Below, piece after piece: positions 27,080 through 35,172 of a stretch of 47,302 nucleotides of DNA. This DNA is from Gemmatimonadaceae bacterium (GTDB lineage: Bacteria; Gemmatimonadota; Gemmatimonadetes; Gemmatimonadales; Gemmatimonadaceae). The translations under genes were made by a program, and so were the position numbers. The DNA lies in NCBI GenBank assembly GCA_025929535.1, contig JAICLZ010000032.1, positions 1-47,302 of the forward strand. Reading direction: 5' to 3'. Within the stretch, counting starts at the first letter, position 1; each line of letters starts with the position of its first letter. The notes under the pieces are model-generated. The model was not told the DNA's origin. It was given only the letters and a program-made list of their open reading frames with translations, and made no database searches.

Positions 27080-27724
27080 TCAGTTCGGCGCGATCGACAT
27101 GCCGATGCGGAAGTGGCCCGTGTCGTCGGGCACCGAGAAGAAATGCGCGTAGCGGTCCTTCACGTGAATGCGCACCGCCTGCAGCAGACCGATGCCGCCG
27201 AAGATCAGCGAGATCTGGTTCTTCGAGAGTGAGGATGTTCTCGACATGAAGCTCACATCGCTCACCGTGCCGTTACGGCCGAGGGTGATGTAGAAGAGCA
27301 CCGTGCCGAGTCCTCCCGCGAGAAGGCCGCGCTCGAAGGGGCCCCCGATGCTCCCGTTCGCATGCGGAACATCGAGCAGCGTCTCATCGAGCAGCGTTTG
27401 CACCGTGAGTCCCGCGCTCGAAAAGATGAACTGCTTGTGCGGCTCGAGGCTCGCGTCGATGCCGGAGTAGATCGTCGGACGCCACTTGTTGAAGCCGAAC
27501 GACGGATGTCCTCCGACTGCGTACGACGCAATGATGTGTCCGCTCTCGTGCGCGAGAATGCTCGATATGAAACCCAGTGCGAAACGAAGCTTGTAGTGCC
27601 GCTGCGGAACTGGCGCCGCTGTCCTGAGCGTACTGTCAGCGGACACAGCCTGAGCTGGAACATCTCGTGACAGGATGACGAGTGCGAGCACGAGCGTCGA
27701 TGCGAGCGAGCAGCGAATGCGCAT
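27080..27724 (-). CDS. Membrane-associated protein with HExxH zinc motif
   Basis: A 214-residue exported or membrane protein. Residues 1-26 form a signal peptide ending near VPAQA. The motif AHESGHIIASYAVGGHPS gives His59, Glu60 and His63 of an HExxH zinc site, in a hydrophobic setting like that of M50-type intramembrane metalloproteases. A second hydrophobic region (GLLAGGLGTVLFYITLG) and SLIFGGIGLLQAVR near the C-terminus suggest two or three membrane helices. A second zinc-ligand motif of classical M50 enzymes (NxxPxxxxDGG) is not seen, so protease activity is uncertain. I start at 27724 because the signal peptide begins there; the frame extends further upstream without supporting features. 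Confidence 0.6.
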   Translation of the reverse strand: MRIRCSLASTLVLALVILSRDVPAQAVSADSTLRTAAPVPQRHYKLRFALGFISSILAHESGHIIASYAVGGHPSFGFNKWRPTIYSGIDASLEPHKQFIFSSAGLTVQTLLDETLLDVPHANGSIGGPFERGLLAGGLGTVLFYITLGRNGTVSDVSFMSRTSSLSKNQISLIFGGIGLLQAVRIHVKDRYAHFFSVPDDTGHFRIGMSIAPN

Positions 27725-27828
27725 GGGCGAGAGATAATCAGCGAGCGCGAGCGGCGTAACCCGCACGCGGCAGTTGCGCCGGAGCCTCGGGAGAGATTTC
27801 TTAGAGCCGCGTCCCACTCGAGGATCGA

Positions 27829-28155
27829 ATGTCGCGAGCCATCGTTCTGCAGGCGCTGGAGGAACGGCGCATACTCCGCGTCACGTATGCGCTAGGCGGA
27901 GTGCGAATGATTCAACCCCACGCCATTCTCAGAAAGCCGGATGGCACCGAGCTGCTCGAGGCGTTCCAGGTGCAGGGCTTCACCGAGGGCGGTGTGGAGC
28001 ACGGATGGAAGCACTTCGAGATCGCGCGTCTGCACCGAGTGGAGCTCGGCGACGAGCGATTCGAGCCTCGTCACGACTTCAAGCCGGTGAGCAGCGCCCA
28101 CGGCGTGGTCATCGCGGGCGTGCGATCGACGGACCAGCCTGACGGCGATCGCTAG
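27829..28155 (+). CDS. WYL-domain-like small protein
   Basis: A 108-residue protein that resembles a free-standing WYL domain. It opens with a helix, then RILRVTYALGGVRMIQPHAILRK, LLEAFQVQGFT and GWKHFEIARLHRVEL, which follow the beta-strand pattern of WYL domains (basic-x-Y strand, xxPhxl, L-x-A, F-x-h-x-R-I/L). WYL domains usually sense nucleotides or nucleic acids and control HTH regulators; no HTH is present here. It stands between divergent and convergent neighbours and probably has its own promoter. Its stop is 16 nt from the convergent DUF4097 lipoprotein gene. The family call is from pattern only. Confidence 0.6.
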   Translation: MSRAIVLQALEERRILRVTYALGGVRMIQPHAILRKPDGTELLEAFQVQGFTEGGVEHGWKHFEIARLHRVELGDERFEPRHDFKPVSSAHGVVIAGVRSTDQPDGDR

Positions 28156-28171
28156 CTCACCACGGTTCCGA

Positions 28172-28999
28172 TCAGTTCACCAGCGAAACCAGCGCCGTCT
28201 TCACGTACCTCGCGAGATTGACGGAGCCGTTCACCGTTTCGAGCGTGACGCGACGGCCGCCATCATCGAGCTTGATACGCATGTGATGCTTGTCCGCGCT
28301 GTCGGGCACCGCATTCGGATAGTTCGCGCTGATCGTGCCATTGGTGTTCTCCAGGTCGATCGATCCGCCGATCCCTTCGGGAATGACGGAGGTGATCGAG
28401 CCGTTCACCGTCTCGAGATGCACGTTCCCCGAATCCGGGAGCGACGCCATGCTCGCGATGATCGAGCCATTCACCGTCTGCGCATTGACGGTGCCCTTGG
28501 TGGTCGACACCGAGATCTCACCGTTCACCGTGGTCGCTCGCACGTTGCCGCCGACGTTCTGCGCTGCAATCCTCCCATTCACGGTCTCGACATCCACCGT
28601 GACGTTCGACGGCACGTGGAGTGTGTAGCGAACCGTGTGGTCGTGCCTGCGGCTGAAGAACGAGAACGGGGAGATGGCCACGTCGTGCTTGTGTCCGCCG
28701 GGACCGCACGAGTCGTCGGCCCTCGGCTTGAAGAGAGTGCAGAAATAAATGTCGTTGCCCGCCGCCGCTTGCTTCACTTCGACCGCGCTCGGCGGGGCAT
28801 TCACGATCACCGCTTCGACGCTGAGCTTTCCATCAGCTGAGGGAACGACCGCAATCGAGCCGTCCAGGTTTCGAACCTTCACGGTCGTGCCGGGTGTGGC
28901 ATCACCGGACCAGGTGAAGGTGCGCGACGGGTAGGTGCGGCCGTGCGAGCAGGATGCGGCGACGACGGCAACGGTGAGAACGCAAAGAATGCGACGCAT
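28172..28999 (-). CDS. DUF4097-like repeat lipoprotein
   Basis: A 275-residue predicted lipoprotein. MRRILCVLTVAVVAASC is a short signal peptide with a lipobox. The mature part is a ladder of short beta-strand repeats with Asn-Gly turns: VNGRI, VNGEI, VNGSI, VNGSI, TNGTI and VNGSV, plus an initial LDGSI. This is the DUF4097/DUF2807-like pattern, probably a right-handed beta-helix. A SFFSRRHDH loop interrupts the early repeats, with one Cys pair (FCTLF ... DSCG). GGAG lies 6 nt upstream of the ATG. It is the last gene of the sigma/anti-sigma operon, 57 nt after the preceding DUF4097-like gene. Envelope-stress or adhesion roles have been guessed for this family; none is proven. Confidence 0.78.
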   Translation of the reverse strand: MRRILCVLTVAVVAASCSHGRTYPSRTFTWSGDATPGTTVKVRNLDGSIAVVPSADGKLSVEAVIVNAPPSAVEVKQAAAGNDIYFCTLFKPRADDSCGPGGHKHDVAISPFSFFSRRHDHTVRYTLHVPSNVTVDVETVNGRIAAQNVGGNVRATTVNGEISVSTTKGTVNAQTVNGSIIASMASLPDSGNVHLETVNGSITSVIPEGIGGSIDLENTNGTISANYPNAVPDSADKHHMRIKLDDGGRRVTLETVNGSVNLARYVKTALVSLVN

Positions 29000-29056
29000 A
29001 GAGAGCTCCGGGACGGGCAAGTCGGGATGACCTTTCCCGTCCCTACGTGAAAGTGC

Positions 29057-29863
29057 TCAGCCAAGTTTCCTGAGCTTCACCGAGCCGTTGGTGGTGTGGA
29101 GCTCTACCCGGCGGCCGCCCTGGCCGACCGTGCCGTGAATGTGCTTGCCGATCATGCCCGAGCTGATGGTCAGCGGGAAGTCGCTCTGAATGCCCCCGTT
29201 CGTCGTCTCCGCATCCACATCGGCGTTCAGGTCGGCAGGCGCTTCGAGCTGCACCGAGCCGTTCACGGTCTCGAGCTCGAGCGGCTCGCTCGACTTGACG
29301 AGGTGCTCGATCGTCGCGCGCACGCTGCCGTTCACCGTTCTCGCGCTCACGGGCCCGCCGAGCGTTGCGATGTCGACGCGTCCGTTGACGGTCTCCGCAT
29401 CCACGGCGGCGGTCGCGCCGCTCACATCCACGGAGCCGTTGACCGTGTTGAGATCGACCTTCACGTCCTTCGCGACGTGCACCGTGAACTGCACCGACAC
29501 ATCGTTGTGGCGGTCGTTGTCGTCGTGCCTCGCGTGATCATCGCAGCTCCGCTCGTCCTGCCAGAGCGCGCACACCGTCACGCCGTTCTTCCCCGGCTCG
29601 ACGAGGATGCGCACCCGCGCCGGATCGCCGCGTCTCCACCGCTTCACCGCGCTCACCGTGGTCGTGGCGTTGTTGGATGCTTCGACATCGATGCTGCCGT
29701 TGAGATTCTCCACCCGGATCGTGCCGCCGGGCGCGATCGACTGTTTCGTCGTGAAGCTGCTGTCGTACTGCGTGGAGGCGTCATAGTCGCGCTGAGCGTA
29801 CGCGGGAGCGGCGAAGGTGATGAGCGCCATGGCGGCAAGAAGAGCAGCGTGGTTGCAACGCAT
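29057..29863 (-). CDS. DUF4097-like exported protein, Asn-Gly repeat type
   Basis: A 268-residue exported protein. MRCNHAALLAAMALITFAAPAYAQ is a Sec signal peptide with a likely cut after AYA. The mature part has repeats with NGS turns (LNGSI, VNGSV, VNGRV, VNGSV, VNGSV, TNGGI, TNGSV) and lacks a lipobox. An Asp/His-rich loop (DDHARHDDNDRHND) in the first third could bind metal. The ATG at 29863 lies one base after the stop of the preceding gene, so translation is probably coupled. It is the fourth gene of the sigma operon and resembles the lipoprotein downstream more than the SGD-type protein upstream, which suggests tandem duplication (inference). Confidence 0.78.
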   Translation of the reverse strand: MRCNHAALLAAMALITFAAPAYAQRDYDASTQYDSSFTTKQSIAPGGTIRVENLNGSIDVEASNNATTTVSAVKRWRRGDPARVRILVEPGKNGVTVCALWQDERSCDDHARHDDNDRHNDVSVQFTVHVAKDVKVDLNTVNGSVDVSGATAAVDAETVNGRVDIATLGGPVSARTVNGSVRATIEHLVKSSEPLELETVNGSVQLEAPADLNADVDAETTNGGIQSDFPLTISSGMIGKHIHGTVGQGGRRVELHTTNGSVKLRKLG

Positions 29864-29864
29864 G

Positions 29865-30833
29865 TTATTTGTCTCCGTGTGAGCGGCAGCCCCTGATGTG
29901 CACGTCGCCGCTGAAGGTCTTGAGAACGAAGTGAGCGCCACCGCCGTTGCCCATCGTGAGGGTGCCTCGCTTCCCCATACGGTCGCCGCGGCCTCCCGGT
30001 TGCAGCGTCATCGCGCATCCCGTGTCGAGATCTCCGCTGTACGTCTCCACGTCGAGTGTGGCGTCCCCCGTTCCACCGGTGAGATCCAGATCGACATCGC
30101 CCGAGTGGGAATGGAACTCGTACCGCCCCTTCGAATCCACCGGCCCCGTGAAATGCACCTCGCCGGAAACCGTCTCGGAGCGCACGAACGACGAGGTCAC
30201 GTCCTCGAGCACCACGTCGCCGCTCACGCTCTGGGCAAATACTTCGCCCGTGATCTTCCGGGCCTGGATGTCACCACTCACGGTGCTCGCGCGCAGCCCG
30301 GCGGCGGCGTTCGTGATGGTGAGATCGCCGGAGACGGTCTCGAAATCCGCGTGGCTCGCGATGTTGGTGGCGTTGAGATCACCGCTCACCGTATGCGCCT
30401 CGACATCCGCGACATCGTGCACCTGGATGTCGCCGGAGATCGATCGGACGACGAGCCGTGCGGACTTCGGCACGCTGATCTCGAAGCCATAGTCTCGGCC
30501 CATGTCCACGTGGTCCTCATCGCCATGATCCCCCGGGTTCTCGGTGAGCGAGACGCGGGAGGGTGATGCATCGAAGTGAATCTCGTTGCGCGACTTCCCG
30601 TGAACCTTCACCTCGTCCCGGTCCCAGGCGACCACCCTGACGTCGCCCGAGAAGCTCTGCAGGTCCACGGAGCCCGAGCGGCTGATGGCGACGGTGGTGT
30701 CGAGCGTGAAGTCGGAGCCATCGCTGTAGTCGCTCTGCGACTTCCTGTTGCGATGCTGCGCCTGCAGCGGGATGGCGACGACGAGAAACGCGAGTGTGGC
30801 GACACGCCAGGGGGCGAACATGAGGGGCTCCAT
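29865..30833 (-). CDS. DUF4097-like exported protein, Ser-Gly-Asp repeat type
   Basis: A 322-residue exported protein. The N-terminal hydrophobic stretch (WRVATLAFLVVAIPLQAQ) is a Sec signal peptide. Ten turns with the consensus SGD/SGE follow (FSGDV, ISGDI, VSGDL twice, VSGDI, VSGDV, VSGEV, HSGDV, YSGDL, FSGDV), about 16-25 residues apart, the pattern of a DUF4097 beta-helix. Two cysteines lie near the C-terminus. The ATG at 30833 overlaps the anti-sigma stop by one base (TGATG); an ATG at 30821 with GGAG 6 nt upstream is an alternative. It follows the anti-sigma gene directly, so it is likely a target or partner of that sigma system. Confidence 0.8.
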   Translation of the reverse strand: MEPLMFAPWRVATLAFLVVAIPLQAQHRNRKSQSDYSDGSDFTLDTTVAISRSGSVDLQSFSGDVRVVAWDRDEVKVHGKSRNEIHFDASPSRVSLTENPGDHGDEDHVDMGRDYGFEISVPKSARLVVRSISGDIQVHDVADVEAHTVSGDLNATNIASHADFETVSGDLTITNAAAGLRASTVSGDIQARKITGEVFAQSVSGDVVLEDVTSSFVRSETVSGEVHFTGPVDSKGRYEFHSHSGDVDLDLTGGTGDATLDVETYSGDLDTGCAMTLQPGGRGDRMGKRGTLTMGNGGGAHFVLKTFSGDVHIRGCRSHGDK

Positions 30834-31612
30834 CAGCTTTGAGTAGGAAGAAAGGCGACGGTCCGGAGCAGCTCGACCTTGCTGCCGAGGACGTTGTCGA
30901 GCCGGTTCGTGAGCAGCGGGCTCTTTGGATCCTTCGCGAGCGCCGCACGACTCTCGGCGATGGCGCGGTCGATGATCTTCAGGTTCTGCTCGATGATCTG
31001 GACGGTTTTCGGGTCGAGCGATTCGCGCCGCGTGCGCACGACGCTGTCGAGGAGCGTGATCTCGCGATCGTAGACGCGGGTGGCGCTCACGTTCTTTCTG
31101 TTCGTGTTCGCGGCGAGCTTCACGTTCGGTGCAGGAGCCGGAGCGGGCGCAGTTGCGGGCGCCGTAGCAGGCGCAGGCGCAGGCTGCGTATCCATGCGCG
31201 GCGCCGCGGTGGTCGAGGCGACGCTCACCGTTGGCGAGCCCGTCGCGGCCGCATGCGTGGTGATCAGGTACGTGGCGCCCGCGCTCACCGCGATCAGCGC
31301 GCTCGCGGCCATCGCGAGCTGCCAGTGCCGCCGCGGCACACGGCGGACGGATTTGCGTGCGCCTTCGAGACGCGTGACCGGAGTGGCGATGCGCGCTTCG
31401 ATGCCGGCCCAGAGATCACGCGGCGGTGTGAGCAACGGCAGCTGCGCCGCCTCTCCGGCGATCGCGCGCAGCTCCACCAGCGCCTCTGCGCACGTCGCGC
31501 ACTCTGCGAGATGACGCTCCGCCTCCTCGCGCTCCGCCGGCGACAGATCGCCTTCGATATACGCGGCGAGCCGTTCGCACATCAGATCACAGTCGTGCTT
31601 GTCGTATGTCAT
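30833..31612 (-). CDS. Zinc-finger anti-sigma factor
   Basis: A 259-residue membrane anti-sigma factor. The N-terminal ZAS domain has HLAECATC with His34, Cys38 and Cys41, the HxxxCxxC zinc motif that holds the ECF sigma factor in the cytoplasm. One membrane segment spans about 99-117. A Pro/Ala-rich linker (PAPAPATAPATAPAPAPAP) follows, then a helical extracytoplasmic domain ending in LRTVAFLPTQS. The ATG at 31612 overlaps the sigma stop by 4 nt (ATGA), which sets the start and couples translation; a longer upstream frame lies inside the sigma gene. Signal-dependent release of sigma is the family mechanism; the signal here is unknown. Confidence 0.88.
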   Translation of the reverse strand: MTYDKHDCDLMCERLAAYIEGDLSPAEREEAERHLAECATCAEALVELRAIAGEAAQLPLLTPPRDLWAGIEARIATPVTRLEGARKSVRRVPRRHWQLAMAASALIAVSAGATYLITTHAAATGSPTVSVASTTAAPRMDTQPAPAPATAPATAPAPAPAPNVKLAANTNRKNVSATRVYDREITLLDSVVRTRRESLDPKTVQIIEQNLKIIDRAIAESRAALAKDPKSPLLTNRLDNVLGSKVELLRTVAFLPTQS

Positions 31613-32181
31613 CGCGTCAACGCCTCCCGTAAGAGCAGCCGCGCCCTGTGCAGCTGCGCCTTGCATCCGCCCGCAGTAACGCCGAGCATCGTTCCGATCT
31701 CCTCGTGCGTGAAGCCTTCCACGTCGTGCAGCACGAACACTCGCCGTGCGCCTCCGGGCAGCTTCGCGATCGCCCGCTCGAGGTCGAGCTTGTCCGCGTG
31801 CATCGGCAGTGCTGACGAGCCCGCCGGTGCCGCTCCTTCATCATCCTCGTCCGACGAAACCGTACGACCCCGATCTCTTCCTTCTACGCGCCGCTCGTTG
31901 AGCACGACGTTCACGGTGAGCCGGTGCAGCCAGGTCGAGAAGGCACTCTCGCCTCTGAACGTGGACAGCTTCTCCCACGCGCGAACGAACACATCCTGCG
32001 TCAGCTCCTCGGCGCGCGTCCGGTCGCCCGTCATGCGCACACAGAGCGAATAGACGTGATTCAGATGCGTGCGGTAGACATGCTCGAATGCACGTCTGTC
32101 TCCGCTCGCGGCGCGGGCGATCGCAGTGCCGCTGTCTTCGGTGAGTTGAATCGGAAACACCTCGGTCGCCATCGCCGTCAT
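31609..32181 (-). CDS. ECF sigma factor (RpoE-like)
   Basis: A 190-residue extracytoplasmic-function sigma-70 family factor. Region 2 spans about residues 35-100 (AFEHVYRTHLNHVYSLCVRM, RAEELTQDVFVRAWEKLSTF, STWLHRLTVNVVLNERR). After an acidic linker, region 4 has LPGGARRVFVLHDVEGFTH and the helix-turn-helix EEIGTMLGVTAGGCKAQLHRAR. It directs RNA polymerase to a small regulon that probably includes its own operon, where an anti-sigma factor and three DUF4097-like genes follow. An in-frame ATG at 32172 is another possible start. The gene follows the HAD phosphatase gene on the same strand, 64 nt away from it. Confidence 0.92.
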   Translation of the reverse strand: MTAMATEVFPIQLTEDSGTAIARAASGDRRAFEHVYRTHLNHVYSLCVRMTGDRTRAEELTQDVFVRAWEKLSTFRGESAFSTWLHRLTVNVVLNERRVEGRDRGRTVSSDEDDEGAAPAGSSALPMHADKLDLERAIAKLPGGARRVFVLHDVEGFTHEEIGTMLGVTAGGCKAQLHRARLLLREALTR

Positions 32182-32245
32182 CCAGATCGACCCTCTGGTC
32201 TCGTTGGGAGATCAGATGGCGCGAACGACGGAAGGGTTTGAACGC

Positions 32246-32920
32246 TCAGGAGCTTCGCTTGGCGTCCAACCGGTGTACGAGTGCCGGGAGCTCACGGATG
32301 TGCTCGAGGAAGTAGGCCGGGGACGCCCTTTCCAGCACCGTACGCGAGAAGGGTCCCCAAAGTGCCGCCACACTCGTGACCCCGGCCGCATTCCCCGCCT
32401 CGATGTCGTGCGGGGAGTCGCCCAGAAAGAGGGCATCGGACGGGGTGGACCCGAGCTCGGCCAGGGCATGCAACACCGGATCCGGGTTGGGCTTGTGACG
32501 CTCCGTCGAGTCCATTCCCACCACGAGATCGATGTGGCGGGCGAGGTGAAGCCAGGCGAGCGCACGGTGCGCGAGATCGTTTCCCTTGCTCGTGACGAGC
32601 GCCGTGGGATGGCCCCGCGACTTGAGCAGCGCGAGCGTTTCGTCCACACCCTCGAACTCGCGCAGCATCTCGTCGTGATGCGTGCGCTGGAACTCGCGGT
32701 AGGTGAGGATCATGCCCTGCGCTTCGCTTTCCGTTGGCACGAAGTGGCGCATCTGCGTGATGAGCGGCGTGCCTATCCCGGCGATCCACTCCTCGTCCGG
32801 CGGCACGGCCTTGTCGTGCGCCTCGAAGGTGTGATGAAACGAGGCGAGAAGGAGCGCGATCGAATCGGCGAGCGTGCCGTCGAGATCGAAGAGAAGGGCG
32901 AGGGGCTGGCGAGATGGCAT
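32246..32920 (-). CDS. HAD-family phosphatase (phosphoglycolate phosphatase/PpaX-like)
   Basis: A 224-residue haloacid dehalogenase-superfamily hydrolase. Motif I LLFDLDGTLADS gives Asp12 (nucleophile) and Asp14 (acid/base); motif II is LVTSKGN; motif III Lys is in HKPNPDPVLHAL; motif IV is LFLGDSPHDIEAG. The helical cap between motifs I and II is of the C1 type found in phosphoglycolate phosphatase and pyrophosphatase PpaX. Phosphate ester hydrolysis is certain for the family; the substrate is not. The gene is divergent from nosZ across about 190 nt containing a 16-bp palindrome, and lies upstream of the sigma gene on the same strand. Confidence 0.9.
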   Translation of the reverse strand: MPSRQPLALLFDLDGTLADSIALLLASFHHTFEAHDKAVPPDEEWIAGIGTPLITQMRHFVPTESEAQGMILTYREFQRTHHDEMLREFEGVDETLALLKSRGHPTALVTSKGNDLAHRALAWLHLARHIDLVVGMDSTERHKPNPDPVLHALAELGSTPSDALFLGDSPHDIEAGNAAGVTSVAALWGPFSRTVLERASPAYFLEHIRELPALVHRLDAKRSS

Positions 32921-32988
32921 TGGAGAAATCTAGTGCTGCGGAAGAAACGGCCTGATCTGTCAGCATTTCCCTGAGGCGCACGGGGAGG

Positions 32989-33004
32989 ATCTCTCACGAG
33001 AGAT
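32989..33004. promoter_or_regulatory. Perfect palindrome between HAD gene and nosZ
   Basis: ATCTCTC at 32989-32995 and GAGAGAT at 32998-33004 form a perfect inverted repeat with a 2-nt centre (AC), 105 nt before the nosZ ATG and 69 nt before the divergent HAD start. A dimeric regulator site is plausible by symmetry and position. It does not match the FNR/NnrR consensus, so the regulator is unknown. Confidence 0.4.
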
Positions 33005-33108
33005 GCTCCAAAGCCCGACTGTGGCCCGAATCGACGAGCTCTAGCTTCGGGAAAGTTCATCGATCTCGAGTCACCTGCGCCGACTGGCGCGCTCCAACCC
33101 CAGGACCC

Positions 33109-35172
33109 ATGTCGACTTCACGGATCAGGAGAATCAGCGCCGCAACGGCGATCGTTTCCGCACTCGGCATCCTCGGCTACGCCTGCGCGCCGAGCGGGAA
33201 GAGCTCGAGCACGTCGAACCTTCTGGCGGGAGATGCCGCTTCGCGCGTCTACGTCGCGCCGGGCTCCTACGACACCTACTACGCGTTCCTCTCGGGTGGA
33301 TTCAGCGGCCAGGTGACGGTGTACGGGCTGCCTTCAGGACGGCTCTTCAAGCAGATCCCGGTCTTCTCCCAATATCCGCAGACCGGATACGGCTACAACG
33401 AAGAATCGAAGCCGATGCTCGCCACCACGTTCGGCTCGGTGCCGTGGGACGACTCGCACCACACCGAAATGTCGCTCACGAATGGTGTTCCTGATGGCCG
33501 GTGGCTGTTCATCAACGCCAACAACACTCCGCGCATCGCGCGCATCGATCTCAAGCGCTTCGAGACCGAGGAGATCATCCAGATCCCCAACGCTGCCGGC
33601 GGCCACGCTTCGCCCTTCGCGACGCCCGACACGAAGTACGTCGTGTCTGCGACGCGCTTCAGTGTGCCGATTCCGCAGGCGGATGTCCCGATCGGCAGCT
33701 ACAAGAAGAACTTCAAGGGAACGCTGACGTTCGTGAGGGCGAACGAGCCGGGGAAGATGGATGTCGCTTTCCAGATCATGATGCCGGGATACGACTACGA
33801 TCTCGGACACGCGGGGAAGGGCCCGTCGGACGGCTGGTTCTTCTTCACGACGTACAATTCCGAGCAGGCGAACACGAAGCTCGAGGTGAATGCGTCGCAG
33901 GCCGACAAGGACTACATCGCTGCGGTGAACTACAAGCGTGCGGAGGAGTGCATCGCCGCCGGAAAGGCGAAGAAGTTCCCGGGGTCGTACGTGCACAACT
34001 TCGTGGATCCGGGCACCCAGATCGCGTCGAGCGAGACGAGGAATGGCGTGACGATGCTCTATCCCGCCGACTGCGAGGGGCTGGTCTACTATCTCCCCAC
34101 ACCCAAGTCACCGCACGGCGTCGACATCGATCCGTCGGGCGAATACATCGTGGCGGGCGGCAAGCTCGCGACGGTGATTCCGGTGCATTCGTTCACGAAG
34201 ATGATGAAGGCGATCGAGGGCAGGCAGTTCGAGAAGACGATCGATGACATTCCGGTGCTTCGCTACGATGCGGTGATCGCGGGCGAAGTGCAGAAGCCCG
34301 GCCTTGGCCCTCTGCACACGGAGTTCGACGGGAAGGGCAATGCGTACACGTCGATGTTCATCTCGTCGGAAGTCGTGAAGTGGAAGCTCGGAACGTGGCA
34401 GGTGCTCGACCGGATTCCCGTCTACTACTCGGTGGGCCACATCATGATCCCGGGCGGCGACGGCATGAAGCCGTACGGGAAGTATCTGCTCGCGCTCGAC
34501 AAGATCACGAAGGACCGCTATCTGCCCACCGGTCCCGAAGGCTCGCGCTCGGCGCAGCTCATCGACATCAGCGGCGACAAGATGAAGATGCTGCTCGATT
34601 TCCCGACGCTCGGGGAACCGCACTACGCGCAGGCCGTGCCGGCGGCGATGCTGCAGCCCACGTCGCTCAAGTTCGAGAAGCTGAGTGAGAACACGAACCC
34701 CTTCGTGACCGCGTCCGAGCGCGACGGCGGCATCGAGCGCCACGGCAAGCGCGTGGATGTGAAGATGATCGCGATCCGCAGCCACTTCGCGCCGGACGTG
34801 CTCGAGGGGATTCAGGTCGGCGACACGGTCTACTTCCACGTGACCAACATCGAGCAGGACTGGAACATCGCGCACGGCTTTGCGGTGTTCGGCGCGACGA
34901 CGTCGGGGATGACGCTGCCGCCGGGAGAAACACGCACGCTCAAGTGGATTCCACAGGCACCCGCCGTCTATCCGTTCTACTGCACGGACTTCTGCTCCGC
35001 GCTCCACCAGGAGATGCAGGGATATGTGCGCGTCTCGCCCGCGGGCTCGACCGTGGCATTGATGGCGAACACGAGTCACACGGCGCAGACGGCGGTCGCG
35101 CAGAAAGCGGAAGAGGCGGAGCACGAGCACGAGCACGCCGCGAAGCACGGTGGGGAAAAGGAGCACCGATGA
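33109..35172 (+). CDS. nosZ: Nitrous oxide reductase, clade II (atypical) NosZ
   Basis: A 687-residue periplasmic enzyme that reduces N2O to N2. The N-terminal propeller holds the CuZ site: the seven His ligands can be assigned to His117 and His118 (DSHHTEM), His166 (GGHASP), His336 (SPHGV), His403 (PLHTEF), His444 (VGHI) and His505 (EPHYA). The C-terminal cupredoxin domain has the CuA ligands His589, Cys625, Cys629, His633 and Met636 (YCTDFCSALHQEM). The signal peptide lacks a twin-arginine motif, which with DxHHT places it in clade II. Cys26 after GYA may be a lipidation site but the lipobox is not canonical. The tail EHEHEHAAKHGGEKEH is unusually His-rich. AGGA lies 5 nt before the ATG. 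It is followed by nosB-like, nosD, nosF and nosY. Confidence 0.96.
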   Translation: MSTSRIRRISAATAIVSALGILGYACAPSGKSSSTSNLLAGDAASRVYVAPGSYDTYYAFLSGGFSGQVTVYGLPSGRLFKQIPVFSQYPQTGYGYNEESKPMLATTFGSVPWDDSHHTEMSLTNGVPDGRWLFINANNTPRIARIDLKRFETEEIIQIPNAAGGHASPFATPDTKYVVSATRFSVPIPQADVPIGSYKKNFKGTLTFVRANEPGKMDVAFQIMMPGYDYDLGHAGKGPSDGWFFFTTYNSEQANTKLEVNASQADKDYIAAVNYKRAEECIAAGKAKKFPGSYVHNFVDPGTQIASSETRNGVTMLYPADCEGLVYYLPTPKSPHGVDIDPSGEYIVAGGKLATVIPVHSFTKMMKAIEGRQFEKTIDDIPVLRYDAVIAGEVQKPGLGPLHTEFDGKGNAYTSMFISSEVVKWKLGTWQVLDRIPVYYSVGHIMIPGGDGMKPYGKYLLALDKITKDRYLPTGPEGSRSAQLIDISGDKMKMLLDFPTLGEPHYAQAVPAAMLQPTSLKFEKLSENTNPFVTASERDGGIERHGKRVDVKMIAIRSHFAPDVLEGIQVGDTVYFHVTNIEQDWNIAHGFAVFGATTSGMTLPPGETRTLKWIPQAPAVYPFYCTDFCSALHQEMQGYVRVSPAGSTVALMANTSHTAQTAVAQKAEEAEHEHEHAAKHGGEKEHR

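Noticed and set aside
32952..32963. CTGA-TCTG-TCAG inverted repeat upstream of nosZ as an FNR/NnrR site
   Set aside because: The spacing is 4 nt between half-sites instead of the 6 nt of TTGA-N6-TCAA, and the first base differs, so it is not a convincing FNR-family box.
33334..33996. Minus-strand open frame inside nosZ
   Set aside because: It is a His/Arg-rich antisense reading of the NosZ gene with no independent evidence.
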